Shown in pieces: positions 23,320-31,870 of a stretch of DNA of 64,000 bases. Origin of the DNA: Candidatus Symbiopectobacterium sp. NZEC151 (lineage in GTDB: Bacteria > Pseudomonadota > Gammaproteobacteria > Enterobacterales > Enterobacteriaceae); contig NZ_JAGFPE010000005.1 in assembly GCF_025962655.1 (NCBI RefSeq), positions 310,001 to 374,000 of the forward strand, written 5' to 3'. Made by a program: the position numbers and the translations under genes. The notes beneath the pieces were generated by a model, which worked only from the letters and a program-made list of their open reading frames with translations, ran no database searches and was not told the origin of the DNA. Positions within the stretch are counted from its first letter, which is position 1, and the number at the start of each line of letters is the position of its first letter.

Positions 23320-24669
23320 ATGAATACAGTAAGCTCAGCAGCTGGCGCTATACAAAAGAGAACAAACGCCCGCTACTGGATTGTCGTGATGTTATTTATA
23401 GTCACGTCATTTAACTATGGCGACCGCGCCACCATCTCGATTGCTGGCTCCGCCATGTCCAAGGAAATTGGCCTGGATGCCGTGGGGATGGGGTATATTT
23501 TCTCTGCATTCTCTTGGGCCTATGTGATCGGCCAGATCCCCGGCGGCTGGCTGCTTGACCGTTTTGGTTCCAAACGCGTTTACTTCTGGAGTATTTTCAC
23601 CTGGTCACTGTTCACCTTGCTGCAAGGCTTTGTTGACTTGTTCCAGGGGTCGGCCATCGTAGTCTCCTTGTTTGCACTGCGCTTTATGGTTGGCCTGTGC
23701 GAATCGCCCTCTTTCCCCGGTAACAGTCGTATCGTTGCTGCCTGGTTCCCGGCGCAAGAGCGTGGCACTGCCGTGGCGATCTTCAACTCTGCACAGTACT
23801 TTGCGACCGTGATCTTCGCCCCCATTATGGGCTGGCTGGTGCATGCGGTGGGTTGGGCGCACGTGTTCTGGTTCATGGGCGGTTTCGGTATTCTGATAAG
23901 CTTCCTGTGGCTGAAAATGATCCACGATCCAAAAGATCACCCTGGTATGAATCAGGCGGAGCTGGATTACATCGAAGCCGGTGGTGCACTGATCAATATG
24001 GATGCGGCGGCCAACAAAGCCAAAGTGCCTGGTAAAGAGAAGTGGTTCCAGATCAAGCAATTGTTGGGCTCTCGCATGATGATGGGGGTCTATCTCGGCC
24101 AGTACTGCATTAACGCATTGACCTACTTCTTTATCACCTGGTTTCCGGTGTATCTGGTACAGGCCAGAGGCATGTCCATTCTCAAAGCCGGTTTTGTTGC
24201 CTCGGTGCCGGCCATTTGCGGTTTCGTCGGCGGGGTGTTGGGCGGGGTGATCTCCGACTACCTGATGCGTCGTACCCAAAACCTGACGCTGGCGCGTAAA
24301 ACGCCTATCGTGCTGGGTATGCTGCTCTCCATGTCGATGGTTATCTGTAACTATGTATCGACGGAGTGGGTGGTTATCGCGGTGATGGCGCTGGCGTTCT
24401 TCGGTAAAGGCATCGGCGCGCTCGGTTGGGCGGTGATGGCGGATACGGCACCGAAAGAGATCAGCGGTTTGAGCGGCGGTCTGTTTAATATGTTTGGTAA
24501 TATTTCCGGTATCGTCACCCCCATTGCGATTGGTTATATTATTGGCATGACCGGTTCCTTTAACGGTGGCCTGATTTATGTGGGTATCCACGCGGCAGTG
24601 GCTATTATCAGCTACCTGTTTATTGTGCAGGATATCAAGCGTATCGAATTGAAACCTTTCAAAGGGTAA
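23320..24669 (+). CDS. gudP: D-glucarate/galactarate MFS transporter
   Basis: 449 residues, twelve hydrophobic segments of a major-facilitator transporter of the anion:cation symporter family. It begins KRTNARYWIVVMLFIVTS, followed by FNYGDRATISIAG, the family signature, and GWLLDRFGSKRVY, the loop 2-3 motif. It matches E. coli GudP more closely than a generic MFS protein, and GarP is its nearest paralogue; the symbol is chosen because gudX and gudD follow. Proton-coupled uptake of glucarate and galactarate across the inner membrane is expected. A CAGGAG ribosome-binding site precedes the ATG. It is the only transporter in the aldarate island. Confidence 0.92.
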   Translation: MNTVSSAAGAIQKRTNARYWIVVMLFIVTSFNYGDRATISIAGSAMSKEIGLDAVGMGYIFSAFSWAYVIGQIPGGWLLDRFGSKRVYFWSIFTWSLFTLLQGFVDLFQGSAIVVSLFALRFMVGLCESPSFPGNSRIVAAWFPAQERGTAVAIFNSAQYFATVIFAPIMGWLVHAVGWAHVFWFMGGFGILISFLWLKMIHDPKDHPGMNQAELDYIEAGGALINMDAAANKAKVPGKEKWFQIKQLLGSRMMMGVYLGQYCINALTYFFITWFPVYLVQARGMSILKAGFVASVPAICGFVGGVLGGVISDYLMRRTQNLTLARKTPIVLGMLLSMSMVICNYVSTEWVVIAVMALAFFGKGIGALGWAVMADTAPKEISGLSGGLFNMFGNISGIVTPIAIGYIIGMTGSFNGGLIYVGIHAAVAIISYLFIVQDIKRIELKPFKG

Positions 24670-25176
24670 TATATTCAGCAGGTCAGGCGGATAACGCCTG
24701 ACCTGTACCGCTTCGGGCGTAATGCCCGCTCTGTGCGTTATGAGCACGCCCTGCGTGCTTAACCTCGTCACGTTACCTCCCATTTTTCTCTTATAACCCA
24801 CCTTATTTTTACGCGTATCTTTTGCTTCCTCTGGTTTCACTGTTTTTTGTTTTAGAAAAAATGAAATAATAACGACTGCGGCGATTAACCTATTCGCCTG
24901 TGCTATTTTTCACGTGCGTTAATCATTGGCGGTGTGCCATTTTTCATTTCCACTTCACATAAACGCTAATTTCGTGAATGACTTCGCAATGCGTTGTGCC
25001 GAGTTACCATTTAATCATTATCCTGAGACAAAATGTTGTGCACTCGCCCAATGAGCCGGCGCATGTCAGTCATTATAATTTGATGCAGTAGAGCAACGAC
25101 GGTGCGCGGAGATACGTTGCCCTGTAGTGAGAATTTGTCTCTTCCGCGCTGACACTGACCTCGGCTGGAACACACG
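24670..25176. other. Intergenic between gudP and gudX
   Basis: 507 bp. It starts with a perfect hairpin (next entry). The rest shows no credible ORF and no clear terminator or operator that I could identify. Its length suggests that gudX-gudD-garLRK may have their own promoter instead of depending only on gudP read-through. Confidence 0.5.
24679..24705. terminator. Hairpin after gudP
   Basis: Perfect 11-bp stem CAGGTCAGGCG / CGCCTGACCTG with loop GATAA, the same loop as the garD terminator. No T-tract follows, so it may be a 3'-end stabiliser or attenuator instead of a strong terminator. Confidence 0.55.
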
Positions 25177-26517
25177 ATGATAAATAACACCCAGAGTACC
25201 CCGGTCATTACCGACATGAAGGTTATCCCGGTTGCCGGCTATGACAGCATGCTGTTGAACATTGGCGGCGCACACGGTGCCTATTTCACGCGCAACCTGG
25301 TGGTGTTGACCGACAGCGCGGGCCACACCGGTGTGGGCGAAGCACCAGGCGGCGAGGTAATTTATCGCACGCTGGTCGATGCGATCCCCCGTGTGAAAGG
25401 TGAACAGATTGCGCGGATGAACCGTCTGGTGCATGACGTGCATACGGGTAACCAATCCTCTGATTTTGATGCCTTCGGCAAAGGGGCCTGGACGTTTGAA
25501 CTGCGGGTCAACGCCGTGGCGGCGCTGGAAGCCGCGCTGCTGGATTTACAAGGACAGTTTCTGGGCGTGCCGGTTGCCGAGCTGCTTGGGCCGGGCAAAC
25601 AGCGTGATGAAGTCACGGTGCTGGGCTACCTGTTCTACATCGGCGATCGCACCAAAACGGATTTGCCTTATCTGCCGGGGGAAACCGGCAAGCACGAGTG
25701 GTATCACCTGCGCCATCAGGCGGCAATGGACAGCGACGCCATTGTGCGGTTGGCTGAAGCGTCTGCCGATCGTTACGGTTTCAAAGATTTCAAACTGAAA
25801 GGTGGGGTACTGCCGGGCGAACAAGAGATTGAGTCGGTGAAGGCGCTGAAAAAACGCTTCCCGGATGCCCGCATCACCGTCGATCCCAACGGTGCCTGGC
25901 TGCTGGATGAGGCCATCCGTTTGTGCAAAGGCATGAACGGCATTCTGACCTATGCCGAAGATCCCTGTGGGGCTGAACAAGGCTTCTCTGGCCGTGAGGT
26001 GATGGCGGAGTTCCGTCGCGCCACCGGCCTGCCAGTGGCAACCAACATGATCGCCACCAACTGGCGTGAAATGAACCATGCCGTGATGCTGCAAGCCGTG
26101 GACATCCCGCTGGCGGACCCGCATTTCTGGACCATGCACGGTGCGGTGCGCGTCGCGCAACTGTGCAACGATTGGGGCCTGACCTGGGGCTGCCACTCCA
26201 ATAACCATTTTGACGTGTCACTCGCCATGTTTACCCACGTTGGCGCGGCCGCTCCGGGCAATCCTACCGCGATTGATACCCACTGGATTTGGCAGGAAGG
26301 GCAGCATCTGACCAAAGAGCCGCTACAGATCGTCAACGGCAAGATTGCCGTACCCGAGCGTCCAGGGCTGGGGGTTGAGCTGGATATGGTGCAAGTGATG
26401 AAAGCCCATGAGTTACACAAAAAACTGCCCAGCGGCGCGCGCAATGATGCGGCGGCCATGCAGTACCTGATTCCCGGCTGGACATTCGATCGCAAGCGTC
26501 CCGTTTTCGGTCGTTAA
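25177..26517 (+). CDS. gudX: Glucarate dehydratase-related protein GudX
   Basis: 446 residues, an enolase-superfamily protein of the glucarate dehydratase subgroup. The barrel motifs [28 protein letters not shown] and HSNNHFD, carrying the catalytic Lys and His and the metal ligands, are all intact. It resembles E. coli GudX (start [33 protein letters not shown]) more than GudD. GudX of E. coli is reported to have weak glucarate dehydratase activity, so its physiological role is unclear. It lies directly upstream of gudD and is its paralogue, an old tandem duplication also seen in E. coli. Confidence 0.93.
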   Translation: MINNTQSTPVITDMKVIPVAGYDSMLLNIGGAHGAYFTRNLVVLTDSAGHTGVGEAPGGEVIYRTLVDAIPRVKGEQIARMNRLVHDVHTGNQSSDFDAFGKGAWTFELRVNAVAALEAALLDLQGQFLGVPVAELLGPGKQRDEVTVLGYLFYIGDRTKTDLPYLPGETGKHEWYHLRHQAAMDSDAIVRLAEASADRYGFKDFKLKGGVLPGEQEIESVKALKKRFPDARITVDPNGAWLLDEAIRLCKGMNGILTYAEDPCGAEQGFSGREVMAEFRRATGLPVATNMIATNWREMNHAVMLQAVDIPLADPHFWTMHGAVRVAQLCNDWGLTWGCHSNNHFDVSLAMFTHVGAAAPGNPTAIDTHWIWQEGQHLTKEPLQIVNGKIAVPERPGLGVELDMVQVMKAHELHKKLPSGARNDAAAMQYLIPGWTFDRKRPVFGR

Positions 26518-26524
26518 TAAACGG

Positions 26525-26561
26525 GCCTGCGCAACGGGCAGGCAAACGCTTTAGTAAAGCA
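26525..26561 (+). repeat. Two intercistronic hairpins between gudX and gudD
   Basis: GCCTGC-N7-GCAGGC (26525-26543) and GCTTT-AGT-AAAGC (26549-26561), without a T-tract. They could affect message stability or polarity. Confidence 0.45.
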
Positions 26562-26607
26562 AGCTTATCAAGACAGCTACCGAAAGACAGACTAAAAGGA
26601 TAACAAC

Positions 26608-27948
26608 ATGACCCTACAACAATCCACACCGGTGATTACCCACATGCAAGTCATCCCCGTCGCGGGACACGACAGCATGTTGCTGAACCTGAGCGGGGCG
26701 CATGCGCCTTACTTCACGCGTAATATCGTGATTCTGAAAGATAACTCAGGTCATACCGGTGTGGGTGAAATTCCCGGTGGCGAAAAGATTCGCCAAACGC
26801 TGGAAGATGCGTCGGTGTTGGTGATCGGTAAAACGCTGGGCGAATATAAGAACGTCATGAATGCCGTGCGTAACCAGTTTGCCGATCGCGATGCTTCCGG
26901 TCGCGGGCTGCAAACCTTCGATCTGCGTACCACCATTCACGTGGTCACCGGGATCGAAGCCGCCATGCTCGACCTGCTGGGCCAGTTCCTCAACGTGCCG
27001 GTTGCCGCCCTGCTGGGTGATGGTCAACAGCGTGACGCCGTGGAAATGCTTGGTTATCTGTTCTATGTCGGCGATCGTACCAAAACGGACCTGCCGTATC
27101 AGAGCCAGCCGGATGAGAAATGCGATTGGTATCGCCTGCGTCATGAAGAAGCGCTGACCCCTGAGTCGATAGTGCGTTTGGCGGAAGCCGCCTATGAAAA
27201 ATACGGTTTCAATGATTTCAAACTGAAAGGCGGCGTGCTGGCCGGTAGCGAAGAGGCGGAAGCGGTTACCGCGCTGTCCAAACGTTTTCCGCAGGCGCGT
27301 ATCACCCTCGATCCCAACGGTGCCTGGTCACTGGAAGAGGCCATTCGCCTTGGTAAGCAGCTGCGCGGCGTGCTGGCGTACGCGGAAGATCCGTGCGGTG
27401 CAGAGCAGGGCTTCTCTGGCCGTGAAGTGATGGCGGAGTTCCGCCGCGCGACCGGCTTGCCGACAGCCACCAACATGATCGCCACTGACTGGCGTCAGAT
27501 GGGACACACTATCTCTCTGCAATCGGTCGATATCCCGCTGGCGGACCCGCACTTCTGGACCATGCAAGGTTCGGTACGCGTGGCGCAGATGTGCCATGAG
27601 TGGGGCTTGACCTGGGGCTCGCACTCCAACAACCATTTCGACATCTCGCTCGCCATGTTCACCCACGTCGGTGCTGCCGCACCGGGCAAAATTGCCGCGC
27701 TTGATACGCACTGGATTTGGCAGGAAGGCAACCAGCGCATCACCAAAGAGCCACTGAAAATTGTCGGCGGTATGATTGAAGTGCCGAAGAAACCGGGTCT
27801 GGGCATTGAGCTCGATATGGATCAGGTGATGAAAGCGCACGAGCTGTACAAAAACATGGGGCTGGGCGCACGTGACGATGCGGTTGGCATGCAGTATCTC
27901 ATTCCTGGTTGGACGTTCGATAACAAACGCCCCTGCCTGGTTCGTTAA
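26608..27948 (+). CDS. gudD: Glucarate dehydratase
   Basis: 446 residues, very close to E. coli GudD. It dehydrates D-glucarate (and L-idarate) to 5-keto-4-deoxy-D-glucarate, the same product made by GarD. The FKLKGGVL lysines, [22 protein letters not shown] and [12 protein letters not shown] motifs of the enolase superfamily are intact. An AAAAGGATAACAAC ribosome-binding site precedes the start. The GudD-type features ([15 protein letters not shown] instead of [14 protein letters not shown]) separate it from the upstream GudX. Confidence 0.96.
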   Translation: MTLQQSTPVITHMQVIPVAGHDSMLLNLSGAHAPYFTRNIVILKDNSGHTGVGEIPGGEKIRQTLEDASVLVIGKTLGEYKNVMNAVRNQFADRDASGRGLQTFDLRTTIHVVTGIEAAMLDLLGQFLNVPVAALLGDGQQRDAVEMLGYLFYVGDRTKTDLPYQSQPDEKCDWYRLRHEEALTPESIVRLAEAAYEKYGFNDFKLKGGVLAGSEEAEAVTALSKRFPQARITLDPNGAWSLEEAIRLGKQLRGVLAYAEDPCGAEQGFSGREVMAEFRRATGLPTATNMIATDWRQMGHTISLQSVDIPLADPHFWTMQGSVRVAQMCHEWGLTWGSHSNNHFDISLAMFTHVGAAAPGKIAALDTHWIWQEGNQRITKEPLKIVGGMIEVPKKPGLGIELDMDQVMKAHELYKNMGLGARDDAVGMQYLIPGWTFDNKRPCLVR

Positions 27949-27960
27949 TTCACGCTGTAC

Positions 27961-27980
27961 GCCGCCTCATCCGGGGCGGC
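27961..27980 (+). repeat. Intercistronic hairpin between gudD and garL
   Basis: GCCGCC-N8-GGCGGC; no T-tract. Confidence 0.4.
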
Positions 27981-28003
27981 GCGATAAAGAGTAAGGATAA
28001 AAC

Positions 28004-28783
28004 ATGAAGACGCCATTGTTGCCAAATCGGTTTCGCCAGGAGTTAACCGAGGGAAAAACCCTGATCGGTTGCTGGTGTGCGTTGGCTAACCCCATTTCTA
28101 CCGAAGTGCTGGGTCTGGCCGGGTTTGACTGGCTGGTGCTGGACGGAGAGCATGCACCGAACGACATCAGCACCTTTATTCCTCAGCTGATGGCGCTGAA
28201 AGGCAGCCACAGTGCGCCGGTGGTGCGCCCGCCCTGCAATGAGCCAGTCATCATCAAGCGTCTGCTGGATATCGGTTTCTATAACTTCCTGATCCCGTTT
28301 GTGGAAACCGAAGAAGAAGCGGTGCGCGCGGTGGCGTCTACGCGTTATCCCCCTGCCGGTATTCGCGGTGTCTCTGTGGGCCATCGCAGCAATGCGTTCG
28401 GCACCGAACCCAACTATTTCGCCACCATCAACGACAACATCACGGTGTTGGTGCAGATCGAAACCCAGGAAGGTGTCGACAACCTGGATGCCATCGCGGC
28501 GGTTGACGGTGTGGACGGTATTTTCGTTGGACCGGGCGATCTCTCTGCGGCACTGGGCTATCTGGGGCAACCAAATCACCCGGAAGTGCAGAAAGTCATC
28601 CGTCATATTTTTGAGCGTGCGGCAGCGCACGGCAAACCGAGCGGCATTTTGGCACCGGTTGAAGCGGATGCGCGCCGTTACCTGGAGTGGGGTGCCAGCT
28701 TTGTTGCCGTTGGCAGCGATCTGGGCGTGTTCCGTGGTGCCACTGCGGCGCTGTGTGACAAATTCAAAAAATCATTTGAATAA
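28004..28783 (+). CDS. garL: 2-dehydro-3-deoxyglucarate aldolase (5-keto-4-deoxy-D-glucarate aldolase)
   Basis: 259 residues of the HpcH/HpaI class II aldolase family. It cleaves the common product of GarD and GudD to pyruvate and tartronate semialdehyde. Conserved elements are [12 protein letters not shown] (substrate/base region), PPCNEP with the substrate Arg region, VQIETQEGV with the metal-binding Glu and [14 protein letters not shown] with the metal-binding Asp. A GTAAGGATAAAAC ribosome-binding site precedes the ATG. It is part of the garLRK run in the E. coli order. Confidence 0.96.
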   Translation: MKTPLLPNRFRQELTEGKTLIGCWCALANPISTEVLGLAGFDWLVLDGEHAPNDISTFIPQLMALKGSHSAPVVRPPCNEPVIIKRLLDIGFYNFLIPFVETEEEAVRAVASTRYPPAGIRGVSVGHRSNAFGTEPNYFATINDNITVLVQIETQEGVDNLDAIAAVDGVDGIFVGPGDLSAALGYLGQPNHPEVQKVIRHIFERAAAHGKPSGILAPVEADARRYLEWGASFVAVGSDLGVFRGATAALCDKFKKSFE

Positions 28784-28839
28784 ATCCGGGCCAGTCAGGC
28801 CATTACCGCATTTAACGATCGGACTACGGGGTTAACGTA

Positions 28840-29724
28840 ATGAAAATTGGTTTTATTGGACTGGGTATTATGGGTAAACCGATGAGTAAAAACCTGATCA
28901 AAGCAGGTTACTCATTGGTGGTCTCCGACAGAAACAGCGCTGTGGTCGCGGAAGTGGTTGCCGCCGGTGCTACCGCCGCCGACACCGCCAAAGCGGTTGC
29001 CGAGCAGAGCGATATCATCATCACCATGCTGCCCAATTCACCGCACGTGAAAGAAGTGGTGCTGGGTGAAAACGGCGTTATCGACGGTGCGCGCGAAGGC
29101 AGCATCGTAATTGACATGAGCTCCATTGCGCCGCTGGCCAGCCGTGAAATTGCGGCTGCACTGGCAGAAAAAGGCATCGAGATGCTGGATGCACCGGTGA
29201 GCGGCGGTGAGCCGAAAGCCATCGACGGCACCCTGTCCGTGATGGTGGGCGGTGACAAAGCGATATTCGATCGCTGCTACGACGTGATGAAAGCGATGGC
29301 GGGTTCCGTAGTGCACACCGGCGACATCGGCGCAGGCAACGTGACCAAACTGGCGAATCAGGTGATCGTGGCGTTGAATATCGCCGCCATGTCTGAAGCG
29401 CTGGTGCTGGCGACCAAAGCGGGCGTAAACCCGGATCTGGTGTATCAGGCAATCCGCGGTGGGTTGGCGGGCAGCACGGTGCTGGATGCCAAAGCGCCGA
29501 TGGTGATGGATCGCAACTTCAAACCGGGCTTCCGTATCGATCTGCACATCAAGGATCTGGCGAACGCGCTGGATACTTCGCACGGCGTTGGCGCGCAGTT
29601 GCCGTTAACGGCGGCGGTGATGGAAATGATGCAGGCGCTGAAAGCGGACGAACTGGGAACGGCAGATCACTGTGCATTAGCACGGTACTACGAAAAGCTG
29701 GCCAAAGTTGAAGTGACTCGCTAA
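28840..29724 (+). CDS. garR: 2-hydroxy-3-oxopropionate (tartronate semialdehyde) reductase
   Basis: 294 residues of the beta-hydroxyacid dehydrogenase family. The N-terminal GFIGLGIMGKPMSKNL is the dinucleotide-binding and family signature, followed by DAPVSGGEPKAIDGTLSVMVGG (substrate loop) and GNVTKLANQ with the catalytic lysine. It reduces tartronate semialdehyde to D-glycerate with NAD(P)H. It follows garL by 56 bp and precedes garK, as in E. coli. Confidence 0.96.
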   Translation: MKIGFIGLGIMGKPMSKNLIKAGYSLVVSDRNSAVVAEVVAAGATAADTAKAVAEQSDIIITMLPNSPHVKEVVLGENGVIDGAREGSIVIDMSSIAPLASREIAAALAEKGIEMLDAPVSGGEPKAIDGTLSVMVGGDKAIFDRCYDVMKAMAGSVVHTGDIGAGNVTKLANQVIVALNIAAMSEALVLATKAGVNPDLVYQAIRGGLAGSTVLDAKAPMVMDRNFKPGFRIDLHIKDLANALDTSHGVGAQLPLTAAVMEMMQALKADELGTADHCALARYYEKLAKVEVTR

Positions 29725-29729
29725 GGCAA

Positions 29730-29763
29730 CAGGTCGGTACGACGACTATTCGATACCGACCTG
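29730..29763 (+). repeat. Intercistronic hairpin between garR and garK
   Basis: Perfect 10-bp stem CAGGTCGGTA / TACCGACCTG with a 14-nt loop and no T-tract. Confidence 0.5.
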
Positions 29764-29805
29764 ACATACTGACCCGTAACGACTCCGCGGCCCGTTGATA
29801 CTGGT

Positions 29806-29837
29806 GGATCGTTTATGAAATCGGATCGTTTATGAAA
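29806..29837 (+). repeat. Tandem 17-bp duplication over the garK start
   Basis: The 15-mer GGATCGTTTATGAAA occurs at 29806-29820 and again at 29823-29837. The first copy creates an ATG (29815) that opens a six-codon frame M-K-S-D-R-L whose TGA (29833-29835) overlaps the garK ATG (29832) as ATGA. Confidence 0.85.
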
Positions 29838-30974
29838 ATAGTTATCGCACCGGATTCTTATAAAGAAAGCCTGTCAGCACAGGAAGTTGCTACACAGATT
29901 GAAGCCGGTTTTCGGGAGATTTTTCCTGACGCCAGCTACGTCAAGCTGCCCGTGGCGGATGGCGGCGAAGGTACGGTTGAAGCCATGGTGGCGGCAACGC
30001 AAGGGCGTATTGTCGAGGTTCAGGTTACCGGCCCGCTGGGCGACAAGATCGACGCTTTTTTCGGCCTGTCGGGTGATGAAAAAACCGCCTTTATCGAAAT
30101 GGCGGCGGCCAGCGGGTTGGAGCGGGTGCCAGCCGCGCAGCGTAATCCGCTGCTGACCACCAGCTATGGCACGGGCGAGCTGATTCGCAGCGCGCTGGAC
30201 CATGGGGTAAAACACTGCATTATCGGTATCGGTGGCAGCGCTACCAATGACGGCGGCGCGGGCATGGCGCAGGCGTTAGGGGCAAAACTGCTGGATGCGC
30301 AGGGCGAACCGATCGGTTTTGGCGGCGGTGCGCTGGATGCGCTCACACGCGTTGACGTCAGCGAACTGGATCAACGCATTAAAAGCTGCCGTTTTGAGGT
30401 GGCGTGCGATGTGACGAATCCGCTGACCGGCAAGCTGGGTGCCTCTGCGGTGTTCGGGCCGCAAAAAGGGGCGACGTCGGCAATGATCGTGCAGTTAGAC
30501 AATGCCCTCAAGCATTACGCCGAGGTGATCCGTCACAGCCTGGATATCGATGTGGATCAGGTGCCGGGTTCCGGGGCGGCCGGTGGTATGGGGGCCGCGC
30601 TATTGGCCTTCTGCGGTGCGGAACTGCGTCAGGGCATTGAGATTGTTACCGAAGCGCTGGGGCTGGATGAACTGGTGCGGGACGCGTCGCTGGTGATCAC
30701 TGGCGAAGGGCGCATCGATAGTCAGACGGTGCACGGTAAAGTGCCGATTGGCGTGGCGCGCGTGGCGAAGCGTTACAACAAACCGGTGGTCGGGATTGCG
30801 GGCAGCCTGACAGCGGATGTGGGCGTGGTGCACGAACACGGCCTGGATGCAGTATTCAGCGTGCTTTACAACATCTGTTCTCTGGAGGAGGCGTTGGACA
30901 ACGCGGCAGCCAACGTGCGCATGACAGCACGTAACGTCGCGGCAACCATCAAGCTGGCGCAAACGCTCCAATAA
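29832..30974 (+). CDS. garK: Glycerate 2-kinase
   Basis: 380 residues of the GarK/GlxK family. It phosphorylates D-glycerate to 2-phosphoglycerate, which enters glycolysis at enolase. Recognised by MKIVIAPDSYKESLSA, PVADGGEGTVEAMVAA, GIGGSATNDGGAGM and TGEGRIDSQTVHGKVP. The start matches E. coli GarK exactly; the immediate upstream Shine-Dalgarno is weak (GGA), while the copy 17 bp upstream has GGTGG before its own ATG, so coupling from the tiny upstream frame is possible. Confidence 0.95.
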   Translation: MKIVIAPDSYKESLSAQEVATQIEAGFREIFPDASYVKLPVADGGEGTVEAMVAATQGRIVEVQVTGPLGDKIDAFFGLSGDEKTAFIEMAAASGLERVPAAQRNPLLTTSYGTGELIRSALDHGVKHCIIGIGGSATNDGGAGMAQALGAKLLDAQGEPIGFGGGALDALTRVDVSELDQRIKSCRFEVACDVTNPLTGKLGASAVFGPQKGATSAMIVQLDNALKHYAEVIRHSLDIDVDQVPGSGAAGGMGAALLAFCGAELRQGIEIVTEALGLDELVRDASLVITGEGRIDSQTVHGKVPIGVARVAKRYNKPVVGIAGSLTADVGVVHEHGLDAVFSVLYNICSLEEALDNAAANVRMTARNVAATIKLAQTLQ

Positions 30975-31011
30975 CGCTCTTTTTGCCGATTTTTTCTGGC
31001 GGCTCCTTTCT

Positions 31012-31042
31012 TCGTCGTCCCCGCGCTGGTGCCGGGGGCGAC
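31012..31042. repeat. REP-like palindrome after garK
   Basis: CGTCGTCCCC and GGGGGCGACG form an imperfect 9-10-bp stem with a GCGCTGGTGCC loop. The left arm (GTCGTCCCCGCG) resembles the repeat units at 9,435 and 38,410. It may also terminate the gar transcript. Confidence 0.5.
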
Positions 31043-31175
31043 GCGTCATCAAAGATCCAAAATCCATTCATTTTGTTATCACTGACGCTAACACCCTCTG
31101 TGCCATTGGGCTCGAAGCACTAAGATTCAGGTCTATCGACAACATCTGACTTTTCATCCCATTCAGTGAGGGAAA

Positions 31176-31826
31176 ATGAATAAACTTATCGCTCTACTCC
31201 TTTCGATGGCCGCCGTATTGTCGGGCTGTACCTCTCCCGCAAACACACAACAATCAACTGCGCGCATCTACATTGTTCACGGATACGGCGCTTCACCGTC
31301 AGAGCATTGGTTCGCGTGGCTGAAAAGCGAGATGGAGAAAACGGGAGCTACGGTGTCGATCGTTAATTTACCCACTACTGACGATCCACAACCGCAGGCA
31401 TGGCAACGGGCTCTTGAAACACAGGTGACATCGCTAGATAAAAACACCTATTTTGTCGCGCACAGTCTTGGCAGCATTACGCTGTTGAGATTCCTTGAAA
31501 AACACCCGACCAACGCGCCCATCGGTGGCTATATTCTGGTATCCGGCTTCAATGGCAGTCTGCCGACGCTTCCGCAGCTTGACCGCTTTATAAAACCGGC
31601 CATTAATTATGGCGCGCTGGCGCAGAGGGCAAACACTCGGGTCGTCATTGCTGCGGCTGATGATACCGTGGTGCCTTACCGGTTCAGTCAGGCGTTGGCG
31701 AAATCCCTCGACGCCAGGTTTATTACGGTTGAGCAGGGTAACCATTTTCTGGCAAGTGATGGATTCACCGAATTCCCTCTGGTGCTGGCCGAGCTGAAAA
31801 AGGCCATAGCCGCATCAGGGCGGTGA
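31176..31826 (+). CDS. Putative lipoprotein serine hydrolase (RBBP9/YdeN family)
   Basis: 216 residues. A lipoprotein signal peptide ends in the lipobox L-S-G-C18. The mature part is a small alpha/beta hydrolase: HGYGASPSEHWF after strand 1, nucleophile elbow AHSLGS with Ser97, an acid at D162 or D163, and GNHF with His190, so a complete catalytic triad is visible. Most RBBP9/YdeN relatives are cytoplasmic, so lipidation is a distinctive feature. The substrate is unknown. It is monocistronic, between garK and the convergent barA. Confidence 0.85.
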   Translation: MNKLIALLLSMAAVLSGCTSPANTQQSTARIYIVHGYGASPSEHWFAWLKSEMEKTGATVSIVNLPTTDDPQPQAWQRALETQVTSLDKNTYFVAHSLGSITLLRFLEKHPTNAPIGGYILVSGFNGSLPTLPQLDRFIKPAINYGALAQRANTRVVIAAADDTVVPYRFSQALAKSLDARFITVEQGNHFLASDGFTEFPLVLAELKKAIAASGR

Positions 31827-31870
31827 GTGGTTGGCGCAAGCAGAGATCTGGTCGCCACACCGCTCACGGA

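Noticed and set aside
23605-24840. 411-codon antisense frame over gudP
   Set aside because: Shadow of a conserved transporter gene; composition is not protein-like (very rich in His, Arg and Gln).
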